From CALIZF01 sp046292445 (GTDB taxonomy: Bacteria; Pseudomonadota; Alphaproteobacteria; Rhodobacterales; Rhodobacteraceae), in contig JBKBQT010000044.1 of the NCBI GenBank assembly GCA_046292445.1, positions 1 to 18,641 of the forward strand: DNA of 18,641 nt, given 5' to 3'. A program made the position numbers and the translations under genes. The notes under the pieces are model-generated. The model was not told the DNA's origin, did not search any database, and saw only the letters and a program-made list of their open reading frames with translations. Below are positions 6,251 to 13,663 of this stretch, one piece after another (the first letter of the stretch is position 1; each line of letters begins with the position of its first letter).

Positions 6251-7911
6251 GCCGCCCTCCGCTCGGGCGCGGCCGACATGACGAGGCGGCGAATGTCGCG
6301 CCGGTTGAACTGGAAGGTGATCAGCGCGGACGCCCGATAGCGGGTGAGCCCGTAATCCTGCCGCTGCTCGGGCGAGAGGTATTGCAGCTGCTTCTCGGTC
6401 GGCGTCTGTGTCAGCCAGCGCTTCGACTTGAAGGCGCTCTCGTCGCTCTCATGCGCGTTCAGCCAATCGTCGGCCTGCGCGAGGCAGACAGTGCGCTCGC
6501 CGACCCCGAGAAGGCGCGTCCGTTCGTTCTTGGCGCCGCCCACGGCATGCCAGCGCCCCTCGAGGAAAAACACGCCGCCCCAGGCGTTGAACCCGCTCGC
6601 CATGAGCGCAGACTCGTCGTCGAAGAGGTCCTCCCACGCGAAGCTGGAGCGCTTGAGCAGGTCGATCTCGGACAGGACGACGCTTTCGAGGGGCGGCGCC
6701 CCGTCGCGCAGGAACTCGTGGCCGCAGATCGGACACTGGCGCGAGGCGAGCGGGATTTCAGCCTCGCATTCCGGGCAGGTCTTCGTCGGCGCGTCGCATG
6801 GCGTGGGATCGCGGCCGTCGAGATCGACGTCCTGCTCCAGCGTGCCGTGGGTCAGGCTCGAGATCCCGAAATCCAGCACGATGCAGTCTGTCTTCACCAC
6901 GCCGGGATGCTCGGCCGGATCGACGGTGCGCAGGCCGCGCCCGACCATCTGGATCATTGTCGATTTGCAGGAACTCGGCCGCAGCAGCACGACGCAGGAG
7001 GTCGGCGGGTGGTCCCAGCCCTCGGTCAACACCGCCACGTTGACGACAACCTGGATTTCCCCGGAGGCGTACGCTTCCAGCACCATCTTCCGTTCTGCGG
7101 AGCCCATGTCGCCAAGGACGACGGCGGCCGGGTTTCCGGCCGCGTTGAAGGCGGTCGCTACGTCCATGGCGTGCGCAACGGTCGAGCAGAACACGACCGT
7201 CTGGCGGTTCCCGGCCTTCTCCTCCCAGTGCCGGACCACTTCCTCGGTAATGGGCGCGCGGTTCATGATCGCCGCAACAGCGCCCATGTCATAATCGTCC
7301 GCGGTCTTGCGGACGGCGCGCAACTGCTCCTGCACGCCGACATCGATCACGAAGGTCCGCGGCGGCACGAGGTGTCCGGACGCGATCAGCTCGCCCAGCC
7401 GCACCTGGTCGGCGACATTGTCGAAGACCTCGCGCAGGCCCTTCCTGTCGCCCCGGTTCGGCGTTGCCGTGACGCCGAAGATGCGGGCCTCGGGGTTGGC
7501 ATCGCGCACCCGGTCGATGATGCGGCGGTAGCTCTCGGCCACCGCGTGATGCGCCTCGTCGATCACCAGCAGGTCGAGCTTCGGCATGGCCCTGAGATTG
7601 GCGGCGCGTGACAGCGTCGGCGCCATGGCAAAGGTGACCTGACCCTTCCAGGACTTGGTCGTGGCATCGAGGACGGAGGTCTCCGTGCCGGGATTGACCC
7701 GGGCGAACTTCGCGCGGTTCTGGCTGGTCAGCTCGTCGCGATGCGCGAGCACGCAGGCCTTGGCGCCGTCCCCGGTCATCCTGCCGGTGACGGCCGAAAG
7801 CATGATCGTCTTGCCCGCGCCAGTGGGCGCCACGCCAAGCGTGTTGTCGCGGGCGGAGAGCGCAGCGAGGCTGCGCTCCACGAAGAGTTTCTGGCGGGGA
7901 CGGAGGAGCAT
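6247..7911 (-). CDS. DEAH-box superfamily II helicase with zinc ribbon
   Basis: 554-aa SSL2/RAD25-type helicase. Visible motifs: Walker A APTGAGKT (28-35), DEAH box (118-121), motif III-like VTATP (147-151), NVAVLTEGWD (motif V region, 291-300) and motif VI QMVGRGLR (321-328). A four-cysteine zinc ribbon follows (C379, C382, C393, C396). The last 150 residues contain WGGVFFLEGRWHAV and a C-terminal helical region that I cannot assign. It should unwind duplex or branched DNA during element replication. The start has GAGGG (7918-7922, minus) six bases upstream, overlapping the previous stop, so the genes are nine bases apart. All core motifs are intact. Confidence 0.93.
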   Translation of the reverse strand: MLLRPRQKLFVERSLAALSARDNTLGVAPTGAGKTIMLSAVTGRMTGDGAKACVLAHRDELTSQNRAKFARVNPGTETSVLDATTKSWKGQVTFAMAPTLSRAANLRAMPKLDLLVIDEAHHAVAESYRRIIDRVRDANPEARIFGVTATPNRGDRKGLREVFDNVADQVRLGELIASGHLVPPRTFVIDVGVQEQLRAVRKTADDYDMGAVAAIMNRAPITEEVVRHWEEKAGNRQTVVFCSTVAHAMDVATAFNAAGNPAAVVLGDMGSAERKMVLEAYASGEIQVVVNVAVLTEGWDHPPTSCVVLLRPSSCKSTMIQMVGRGLRTVDPAEHPGVVKTDCIVLDFGISSLTHGTLEQDVDLDGRDPTPCDAPTKTCPECEAEIPLASRQCPICGHEFLRDGAPPLESVVLSEIDLLKRSSFAWEDLFDDESALMASGFNAWGGVFFLEGRWHAVGGAKNERTRLLGVGERTVCLAQADDWLNAHESDESAFKSKRWLTQTPTEKQLQYLSPEQRQDYGLTRYRASALITFQFNRRDIRRLVMSAAPERRAA

Positions 7912-7920
7912 CGCGCGCCC

Positions 7921-8523
7921 TCACTGCGCCCAGGCAGGACGGCCCGGCACCGGCGATGTTGCTGGCGGCTGGACCGAGTGCTGCGGCGCGGGCTGCGTGG
8001 GCGGCTGGTAGCCGTGCTGCGCCGCCAGCCCCATCACCTGCGCATAGTCGCGGTGGTCGGGCGTGACCGCGGCGCGGATCTCGTTCTTCTCCTCGCCCAT
8101 GGCGTCGCTACCGACGTCGATCCGGGCGACGAACTCGATCCCGTCGAGATCGGCGAAGCCCCCGATCCTCCGCGCTGCCTGTGCCTGCGGGGACTGGTCC
8201 TTGTCGGAAATCCCGCGGGCCGAGTTCAGCATCCCGCGGATCAGGCTGCGGCCCATGTTGGCCCAATCCGGCCCCTTCGGGCTGTAGAGGCCGATCAGCG
8301 TGAAGATCTTGCGCCTGGCGTATTGGCCCTCGGTCACCGTGAACTCGCCGTTGAGGTAGACAGCCCCGGTCGAGCCGCGGGTGGCATAGCCCCCGGTCCA
8401 GCCCTGCGACGGGTCGTCGAAGCCGCCGGGGCGGATGGTCAGCCGCACCTTGGCGAGCGTCCCTTTCGGGATGAGGTTGGTGTTGGACTGGGCGTCGTTG
8501 AAGTCGTTCCAGAGACCGGACAT
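7921..8523 (-). CDS. DUF669-like single-stranded DNA-binding protein
   Basis: 200-aa protein resembling the DUF669 phage family, which is linked to single-strand DNA binding and sits beside recombination ATPases. The family pattern is visible: WNDFNDAQ, LIPKGTLAKV, then a beta strand with YLNGEFTVTEGQYARRKIF (about 56-74) and a helical GRSLIRGMLNSARG. The C-terminal 30 residues are proline- and glutamine-rich, ending PAWAQ, a flexible tail as in SSB proteins. The start at 8523 is chosen because AAGGA lies eight bases upstream (8532-8536, minus); the upstream extension of the frame is arginine- and serine-rich shadow of the ATPase gene. It follows the ATPase by 13 bases. Confidence 0.65.
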   Translation of the reverse strand: MSGLWNDFNDAQSNTNLIPKGTLAKVRLTIRPGGFDDPSQGWTGGYATRGSTGAVYLNGEFTVTEGQYARRKIFTLIGLYSPKGPDWANMGRSLIRGMLNSARGISDKDQSPQAQAARRIGGFADLDGIEFVARIDVGSDAMGEEKNEIRAAVTPDHRDYAQVMGLAAQHGYQPPTQPAPQHSVQPPATSPVPGRPAWAQ

Positions 8524-8536
8524 GGCTTGGGTCCTT

Positions 8537-9421
8537 TCAGTTGGTGGGATCGGTTTGAGGGGTGACGGTCGGCGCCGGCATGCGCGGCGCCTCGATGACG
8601 AGCGGGCGCGCGTCGATCGGCAGGGGTTGGCGGATCTTCTCGATGAGCTGGCCCAGATGCGGCGGCTCGAGCAGGTCGAGGCGACCGGAGCGGTCCTTGG
8701 CCGGGTAGCCCCAGCGGTTCTGCGTGTGGCAGACGAAGACGCGCTGCGGCATGCCCTTGTCATCGGGCAGCGAGGTCAGCGTCAGCACCTCGTCGACGAT
8801 GCCGGGCAGCTCGAGCCCGGTCTTCGATCCGTCGATCTGCGGGACGAAGACCTTGCGGTTGAAGTCGTCGAGCTTCTCGTCGAGGATCCCGACGAAGATC
8901 ACGTTCTTCGCCCGCGTGTGCTGCAGGTGGGTGAGCCAGGCGATCATCTCGCGCCCGTGCAACCCGTAGGCGCCGCGGACGTCCGGCTTTCCGGTCTTGT
9001 CGGAATACGCCTCGGGCTGACCCTTGCACCACTGAAAGCAGAGCCGACCTGCCACGGTGATCGAATCGATGAACACCGTGTCGTACTTTTCCAGCGCCCG
9101 CGGGTCGCCGTACTTCTGACAGACCGCCTGGTAGTGGTCCTCGCTGTAGGGCTGGTCCTTCCGCAGCGCCGGGTTCGGGCCGCCGATGAACACCGCGAAG
9201 TCGCGGCATTCCCGCCAGGTCCGCGGCCGGATCGTGTCCACGGCCAGCCCTTCGATGGCGAGATCTCCAGCCTCGAGGTCGAAGAACAGGGTCGTGCTCG
9301 CCTTCAGCGTGCGCAGGAGCGTGGTCTTGCCGGCGCCGCTCGCGCCGAAGATAGCGGCCTTCACGCCGCGCACCTCGGCCAGCCGCTGGTCGGCGGTGAT
9401 GATGGGGAGCGCGGGCGTCAT
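8537..9421 (-). CDS. Sak4-like RecA-fold ATPase (phage recombination NTPase)
   Basis: 294-aa P-loop protein. Walker A is GASGAGKT (26-33), and a Walker B strand TVFIDS ends at D119. The early FFDLEAGD (about 46-53) and the later VIFVGILDEKLDD are typical of the phage AAA_24/Sak4 group, which promote single-strand annealing together with an SSB. Here an SSB-like gene follows directly, supporting that role. The ATG at 9421 is preferred over one five codons upstream because it makes an ATGA overlap (9418-9421) with the previous stop. The C-terminal 35 residues are proline-rich and probably disordered. An alternative is a general ATP-binding replication accessory protein. Confidence 0.75.
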   Translation of the reverse strand: MTPALPIITADQRLAEVRGVKAAIFGASGAGKTTLLRTLKASTTLFFDLEAGDLAIEGLAVDTIRPRTWRECRDFAVFIGGPNPALRKDQPYSEDHYQAVCQKYGDPRALEKYDTVFIDSITVAGRLCFQWCKGQPEAYSDKTGKPDVRGAYGLHGREMIAWLTHLQHTRAKNVIFVGILDEKLDDFNRKVFVPQIDGSKTGLELPGIVDEVLTLTSLPDDKGMPQRVFVCHTQNRWGYPAKDRSGRLDLLEPPHLGQLIEKIRQPLPIDARPLVIEAPRMPAPTVTPQTDPTN

Positions 9422-9900
9422 GCAGCCACCGCCCAAGCCGAGGGCGCCGTTTCACGACCGGTTCCGGTGACCGCAACATAGAGCGCGTCCAGCCGATCTG
9501 CTTCGGCCAGACACTCGATGCCCTTGCGCCGCATGAAGCGCCGCGCGTCGTCGAGCAGTTCGGGTTCCGCAATGAGGTCCGGGATCGCGACGTATTCCGC
9601 GGCTTCTTCCACGAAGTAGGACTTGGACCGCAGATCCTTCACGAGCGGCGCGAACGCCTCGCAGACCTCCGCGAAATCCCCCTGAGCCGGTCCATCGTCG
9701 TGGTTGCGCAGGATGCGCCTGACCTCGGAGATGATCCCGGTGCGCAGCATCCGGTGCGCGCCTTCCGCCCGCGCCTGCGAACAGGTCCGCGGGAAGGCGG
9801 CCTCCATGATGTCGTCGGCGATCCTGGGCGCGTTGTTGCCGAGGCGGGAGGCGACCTCCCACACTGATGCGGCGAATGCCGCTGACTGGCTATTCTGCAT
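9418..9900 (-). CDS. Unrecognised phage-operon protein, 160 aa
   Basis: I do not recognise a family. The protein is soluble, mostly helical and mildly acidic, with segments FAASVWEVASRLG near the N-terminus and AEADRLDALYVAV near the C-terminus; no membrane segment, cysteine cluster or catalytic motif stands out. The start at 9900 is preferred because GGAG (9908-9911, minus) lies seven bases upstream; the frame extends to 10008 but only through shadow sequence. Its first codons overlap the end of the preceding gene by 11 bases, and its stop overlaps the ATPase start by ATGA. Position suggests an accessory to recombination or replication. Confidence 0.7.
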   Translation of the reverse strand: MQNSQSAAFAASVWEVASRLGNNAPRIADDIMEAAFPRTCSQARAEGAHRMLRTGIISEVRRILRNHDDGPAQGDFAEVCEAFAPLVKDLRSKSYFVEEAAEYVAIPDLIAEPELLDDARRFMRRKGIECLAEADRLDALYVAVTGTGRETAPSAWAVAA

Positions 9901-10669
9901 GGAGCCACTCCGTGATTTGCGTGAAACGTGACGCCCCGCGGGCAATTGCCCGGGCGTCGAGGTCGTGAAACGGTTCGTCCCGCGCCTCGCGCATTCCCTG
10001 CCGGGCAAGGGCCAGGTTCTCGTCCGTGGCCCATTCGGCGAAGGCGCGGAACGTCCCGGTCACATGCTGCCAGGCAGCGCGTGCAGGCGTCGGCGGGACG
10101 TAGAGCGGGTTGCGCCGGCTGGCCGTGCGCTGGGGTCGCAATCCCCGCATGGCGGCATCGACCACCATCTTGCGCAGGGCCGCCCGGGTCGGTTCCTCGC
10201 CGCGTTCCACGCGATCGTCGAGGGTGCGACGCACGATGCCGGGGTCTGCGGCCTCGACGTCCCGGAGCTGACGGGCCTCATGGATCTGATCGCGACGCAA
10301 CCCGAGGTCGGCTGTCGCAGCAATCGCGTTGGAGCCTTGAACGCGATTGCGGGCCCCGTTGTGCGCGCCGAAGACTTCGCCCCGCGCCTGCGCCGCATCG
10401 TATTCGTCGGCCAACCGACGCTTGGCGCATGCCTCGATCTCGAGCGCATGGGCCTGCGCGCGATGCGCCGCCGCGACGAGATCGTCATGGGCGCTCTTGG
10501 CGCGCTGCAGCCGGGCGGCGCGTTTGGCCACATCGTAGGCGAAACCCGCCATGTCGCGCGCCTCGAGCACCTCGGCGGCGGTCTTCGCGCCCGAGAGCAT
10601 GCTGGCGGCGCGGTCTATCAGGCTGGGCAGATTCTGCGCGTCCGGGGAGATCGGCGCGAGGGCGGTCAT
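9890..10669 (-). CDS. Unrecognised helical protein with a ParB-like middle region
   Basis: 259-aa protein. Residues about 28-95 are alanine-, arginine- and glutamate-rich helices likely to form a coiled coil. The middle (ATADLGLRRDQIHEARQLRD, about 118-137) looks like the helix-turn-helix segment seen in phage and plasmid proteins related to ParB-type partition or replication accessories, where a similar 'LGL.kdQ' motif occurs. The C-terminus is arginine-rich, then aromatic. Function unknown; a DNA-binding structural role is plausible. The start at 10669 is set by the ATGA overlap (10666-10669); upstream frame sequence is shadow of the preceding gene. Confidence 0.65.
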   Translation of the reverse strand: MTALAPISPDAQNLPSLIDRAASMLSGAKTAAEVLEARDMAGFAYDVAKRAARLQRAKSAHDDLVAAAHRAQAHALEIEACAKRRLADEYDAAQARGEVFGAHNGARNRVQGSNAIAATADLGLRRDQIHEARQLRDVEAADPGIVRRTLDDRVERGEEPTRAALRKMVVDAAMRGLRPQRTASRRNPLYVPPTPARAAWQHVTGTFRAFAEWATDENLALARQGMREARDEPFHDLDARAIARGASRFTQITEWLHAE

Positions 10670-11154
10670 TTCCCGTCCTCCTGCGGCAGGATCGCGATCT
10701 TCAGCGCGCCGGTCTTCACCGTGCGGGCGGGCTCGAAGCCTTGGCGGATCGCCTCGGGCCAGACGGCATAGGCGCGCTCGGGCACCTTGAAGCTGATCTC
10801 GACATAGTCGGCCGGATCCTCGCCTGCGGCACGGATGCGCTCGACCATGGCGGCGAGCTTGGCCTGATCCCATTCGACGCGCTTCGGCAGATCGGCGACC
10901 ACGGTGAAATCGCCATCGGCGAGGCGAACTGTGCCGGTGTCCTTGCCGCAGGCGCGGCGGGCCTCGGCGGCGCGGGCGGCGTAGCGGACCTCGAGCGCGG
11001 TACTGAGGCGCGCGGTCACGGCCTTCATCTGCTTCGCGGCAGCGTCGATCTCGCGCTGCAGGACGGCCAGAAGCTCGACAGGAAGCTGGGCGATCTCGCC
11101 CGCGGGCAAGTTGATCAGCTCGTCGATCGAGGGCGTGTTCTCGGGGAATGACAT
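10666..11154 (-). CDS. Unrecognised phage-operon protein, 162 aa
   Basis: 162-aa soluble protein of unknown function. It has an N-terminal helical part with a long helix LLAVLQREIDAAAKQMKAV (about 29-47), then a compact alpha/beta region containing DGDFTVVADLPKRVEWD (about 80-96) and YVEISFKVPERAY (about 117-129), ending in TGALKIAILPQ. The start at 11154 is supported by GGAG (11161-11164, minus) six bases upstream; the frame extends to 11316 only through shadow sequence. It is coupled by ATGA to the ParB-like gene, so the two products may work together. Confidence 0.65.
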   Translation of the reverse strand: MSFPENTPSIDELINLPAGEIAQLPVELLAVLQREIDAAAKQMKAVTARLSTALEVRYAARAAEARRACGKDTGTVRLADGDFTVVADLPKRVEWDQAKLAAMVERIRAAGEDPADYVEISFKVPERAYAVWPEAIRQGFEPARTVKTGALKIAILPQEDGK

Positions 11155-11179
11155 GAGGGTCTCCGTGATGGGAATGGGA

Positions 11180-11545
11180 TCAGGCGGCCTCGAGGAGGCG
11201 CATCGAAAGGGCGGCGCCGGCGGGTCCGGGCTTCGGCCGGGCGACGGCGATGTAGGCGAAGTGGTCGGGGCCGAGCCGGGCCTGCACGAGGTGGACGAGG
11301 TCCCGCTCGGCCGCACGCAGGGCGGCGGCCGCGACCCCTCGCAGGGTGCGCTGGCGCTCGGGCGTGAGGTTCGAGACGGCCCCGGTGGCGTCGACGGCGA
11401 GGAACCCGCGGTGATAGACCAGCGCCTCGCCCGGGGCGGCCTGCGCGATCCAGGCGGACAGCCCCACCTCGTCGAGCGCGGGACCAGCGGCCCCGAAGAT
11501 CGACACGACCCGGCTGCCGTGGATGGTGGAACGGCGCTCCATCAT
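11180..11545 (-). CDS. Unrecognised small phage-operon protein, about 121 aa
   Basis: I do not recognise this protein. It shows a short alpha/beta fold (VVSIFGAAG, LSAWIAQAAPGEALVYHRGFLAVD) and a C-terminal helical stretch rich in alanine and arginine. Two tandem ATG codons (11545 and 11542) could serve as start. The first forms an ATGA overlap with the preceding HTH gene (11542-11545) and is preferred on that ground. It is followed by a 25-base gap, the largest inside this part of the operon. Confidence 0.6.
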   Translation of the reverse strand: MMERRSTIHGSRVVSIFGAAGPALDEVGLSAWIAQAAPGEALVYHRGFLAVDATGAVSNLTPERQRTLRGVAAAALRAAERDLVHLVQARLGPDHFAYIAVARPKPGPAGAALSMRLLEAA

Positions 11546-11748
11546 GCCGCCCCCCGAACGCTGTCGGCGGTGTGCGTGAGCTGGTCCTTCTCGAAGGCGA
11601 GGATGTCCTCGAGCCGGTACACCACCCGGCCGCCGAGCTTCATGTAGGCGGGGCCTTCCCCGGCCCATCGCCAGCGCTCGAGCGTGCGGTGCGAGATTGT
11701 CCAGCGCCGCGCGAGCTCCTTCTGTGTGAGGCAGGTCTTCTGCTGCAT
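11542..11748 (-). CDS. AlpA/excisionase-like helix-turn-helix protein
   Basis: 68-aa protein dominated by a MerR/AlpA-type winged helix: LTQKELARRWTISHRTLERW (helix-turn-helix), then GGRVVYRLEDILAFE (wing and following helix). Small proteins like this act as phage excisionases or activators. As first gene of the long replication operon it may switch the operon on or direct excision by the serine recombinase; this is inference. The frame also has an ATG at 11754, but GGGAG (11755-11759, minus) touches that ATG and lies at a normal six-base distance from the ATG at 11748, so I choose 11748. Confidence 0.8.
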   Translation of the reverse strand: MQQKTCLTQKELARRWTISHRTLERWRWAGEGPAYMKLGGRVVYRLEDILAFEKDQLTHTADSVRGAA

Positions 11749-11754
11749 CGTCAT

Positions 11755-11959
11755 CTCCCGGTGTCATTCGTTGGGAGCACGATGCGAAATCCCGCGAGGG
11801 GATGTCGTCAGGATTGGAGTGGGATGCGGAGGGGGATCGTCAGGAGCCTTTCAATCCAAGGGAGAACGGCTCTGTGGGGGATCGCCATCCCCCTTTCATC
11901 CCCCGGCGCATCCCACAGTGGGATCGGGAGGGCGCGGGGACGGGAGGGATGGGGCGAGA
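11755..11959. promoter_or_regulatory. Upstream region of the replication operon with GGGAT repeats
   Basis: 205 bases without a gene. It holds a perfect 15-base palindrome ATCCCACAGTGGGAT (11910-11924), an inverted repeat GGGGGAT/ATCCCCC (11876-11882 / 11887-11893), and further GGGAT or ATCCC copies at about 11799, 11821, 11831, 11897 and 11946. This density suggests binding sites for a regulator of the operon. I see no convincing sigma-70 promoter on the minus strand, so the promoter may need an activator. Confidence 0.55.
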
Positions 11960-12643
11960 TCAGAGCCCGCGCAGGCGATAGGCGCCGCGGCCGTCCGACT
12001 CGATCAGGAGGCGCCAGTTCTTCTTCGACTTGAAGACATCCGCCATCTTGAGACTGCGCGAGCCTGCGGCGGCGAGGATCGCCTTGCCGCTCTGCCAGGC
12101 CTCGCCGCGCCTGGCCGCCTCGTGCAGCGCACGCACGACCTGCGCTTGGATCGCACCCAACCGGAAGTGCTGACCGTTGCAGCGGACATCCTGGTAGTCG
12201 GCGGAGGCATGGAACGCGCCGGGTCGTGGGCCGGCAGCCGCTCCGGCAAATCCCGTCTCGGCCTCGAAGCGGTCACGCTCGTCCCGCCTTAGGAAAAGAT
12301 CGCGCTGCCGCACGGTGATGAGCTCTCGCTCCCCGGTCAGGCAGGCATAGTCGGCCTTGTGCGAGCGGAAGCGGCTGAGCTTCACCTCGCCATGCCGGAA
12401 CAGCTGAAAAACGTCATGGGCGTGGAGATCCAGGAGCCCGTTGAACGGGCCCCGCTCGAAGGGCACGGAGAAGCGCTCCCCCTCTCGTGTCTCCTCGTAG
12501 TCGCCGAGTTCGACGGCCAGGTTGAACACCCGGATCGACAGCCGCAGCTGGTCGTTCTCGGCGAGGTAGACGAGGTCCGCCTCGGACATGGACCAGCGCT
12601 CGAGGATCTCCGGCAGGGTGAAATACGACTTCTCGATCTCCAT
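11960..12643 (-). CDS. Predicted DNA-binding regulator, divergent to the repressor
   Basis: 227-aa protein. The N-terminus (YFTLPEILERWSMSEADLVYLAENDQL) looks like a MerR/AlpA-type helix-turn-helix. The C-terminus (about 155-227, with LGAIQAQVVRALHEA, LKMADVFKSKKNWRLLI and GAYRLRGL) looks like a second winged helix of a kind recurring in proteobacterial regulators. The middle is unassigned. It is transcribed away from the S24 repressor across a shared promoter region, so it may be the Cro-like or early regulator of the switch. No strong Shine-Dalgarno is seen; a GGGGG run lies about five bases upstream of the ATG. Regulator is a fair call, exact role unknown. Confidence 0.65.
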   Translation of the reverse strand: MEIEKSYFTLPEILERWSMSEADLVYLAENDQLRLSIRVFNLAVELGDYEETREGERFSVPFERGPFNGLLDLHAHDVFQLFRHGEVKLSRFRSHKADYACLTGERELITVRQRDLFLRRDERDRFEAETGFAGAAAGPRPGAFHASADYQDVRCNGQHFRLGAIQAQVVRALHEAARRGEAWQSGKAILAAAGSRSLKMADVFKSKKNWRLLIESDGRGAYRLRGL

Positions 12644-12752
12644 CCGGACCCCCGATTCCCATGTGCGATTGTTTATGTTTTGTTCTAATCGCTTGACGGG
12701 TCCGCATCAATCCTGTTTTATCCTATTTCATCCACACACCCTTGGGGAAAAC
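12644..12752. promoter_or_regulatory. Divergent promoter region of the repressor switch
   Basis: AT-rich island in GC-rich DNA. Plus strand: -35 candidate TTGACG (12693-12698) and -10 candidate TTTTAT (12716-12721), 17-base spacing, toward the repressor. Minus strand: -35 TTGATG (12705-12710) and -10 TAGAAC (12682-12687), 17-base spacing, toward the winged-helix gene. The promoters overlap face to face. An inverted repeat GCGATT (12665-12670) / AATCGC (12687-12692) covers the minus -10 and abuts the plus -35, a good operator candidate. Confidence 0.6.
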
Positions 12753-13430
12753 ATGACCGAGCAGCACACCCTGGCCGACCGCCTGCGGGCCCGCGCCCAT
12801 CAGCTCGGCCTGACGCCTGCCCATGTCGCCGAGATGGCCGGCGTGAACCGTTCCTTCGTCTACGACATCCTGCGCGGCCGCTCCGCGCGCCCCGGCATCG
12901 ACCGGCTGGCCGAGGTCGCCCGCGTGCTGAAGGTGGACCGCGACTGGTTGATCCACGGCATCGGCGAGGTGGAGGGCACGCCCCCCTTCGTCGACAATCC
13001 CGACGATGCCTTCGTGGCCATCGCGCACGCCACCCCGCGCCCCGCGATGGGCGGCGGCGCGGTGGTGATCGAAGATGGCGATACGCCCGGCCGTGTCTAT
13101 CACTTCCGCCAGTCGTGGATCCGCCACAAGCTCAAGGCCAGCCCGTCGCAGCTGCGCATCATGCACGTCGAGGGCGACAGCATGGCGCCGACGCTCGTGA
13201 GCGGCGACGCGGTGCTCGTCGACATGACCCGCCGCGCGCCCAACCCGCCTGGCATCTTCGTGCTGGACGACGGGATGGGGCTGGTCGCCAAGCGGCTCGA
13301 GCACATCCCGAACAGCGACCCGCCCGCGGTGCGCGTCATTTCCGACAACAAGCACTACCCCGAATACGAGCGAACGGCCGACGAGATCCACATCGTCGGC
13401 CGCATCCGTTGGTTCGCGAGGGAGATCTGA
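12753..13430 (+). CDS. CI-like phage repressor: XRE helix-turn-helix plus S24 peptidase
   Basis: 225-aa protein. The N-terminal XRE-type helix-turn-helix covers about 8-62 (LTPAHVAEMAGVNRSFVYDI). The C-terminal S24/LexA-like domain has the nucleophile S143 in EGDSM and the general-base K180 in VAKRLE, separated by 37 residues as in LexA/CI. This fits a self-cleaving or dimerising repressor that answers DNA damage. I see no clear Ala-Gly cleavage site; a GGG at 100-102 in the linker is the nearest candidate, so self-cleavage is uncertain. The start is at 12753; upstream frame sequence belongs to the promoter region. GGGG lies about six bases upstream as a weak ribosome-binding site. Full length. 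Confidence 0.9.
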   Translation: MTEQHTLADRLRARAHQLGLTPAHVAEMAGVNRSFVYDILRGRSARPGIDRLAEVARVLKVDRDWLIHGIGEVEGTPPFVDNPDDAFVAIAHATPRPAMGGGAVVIEDGDTPGRVYHFRQSWIRHKLKASPSQLRIMHVEGDSMAPTLVSGDAVLVDMTRRAPNPPGIFVLDDGMGLVAKRLEHIPNSDPPAVRVISDNKHYPEYERTADEIHIVGRIRWFAREI

Positions 13431-13432
13431 GC

Positions 13433-13663
13433 ATGGCCCACGTCATCATCCGTGGCGCAAATGGTCGCCGTCATGAGGTGGACTTCGAAGACGCCGACAT
13501 CACCGTAGAATTGCACGCCAGCGAGGACCACGTCGAACTGGTGATCGAGGCACCCAAGGATGAGTCGCCATCGGACAGGAAGCGCTTCGCGCTCGTCAGC
13601 ATCCCGCGGCATCTGCTGAGCAAGGCCATGGCGGATCTGGCGCGCAAGGATCGGCGATCATGA
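13433..13663 (+). CDS. Small protein of unknown function, 76 aa, in the repressor operon
   Basis: 76-aa protein not recognised. The N-terminal half forms predicted beta strands (HVIIRGANGRRHEVDF, DITVELHA, HVELVIEAP) and the C-terminal half a helix (ALVSIPRHLLSKAMADLA), with an acidic middle. The ATG lies two bases after the repressor stop and GGGAG is upstream, so it is cotranscribed with it. Its stop overlaps the next gene's start by ATGA (13660-13663). A longer open frame running back into the repressor gene is a shadow. Confidence 0.7.
   Translation: MAHVIIRGANGRRHEVDFEDADITVELHASEDHVELVIEAPKDESPSDRKRFALVSIPRHLLSKAMADLARKDRRS

Noticed and set aside
6097..7611. Plus-strand open frame of 504 codons
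   Set aside because: Antisense to the DEAH helicase, with histidine-, arginine- and glycine-rich sequence and no motifs.
11749..11754. Start of the AlpA-like gene at the upstream ATG
   Set aside because: The ribosome-binding sequence GGGAG touches that ATG with no spacing; the ATG two codons later has a normal six-base gap.
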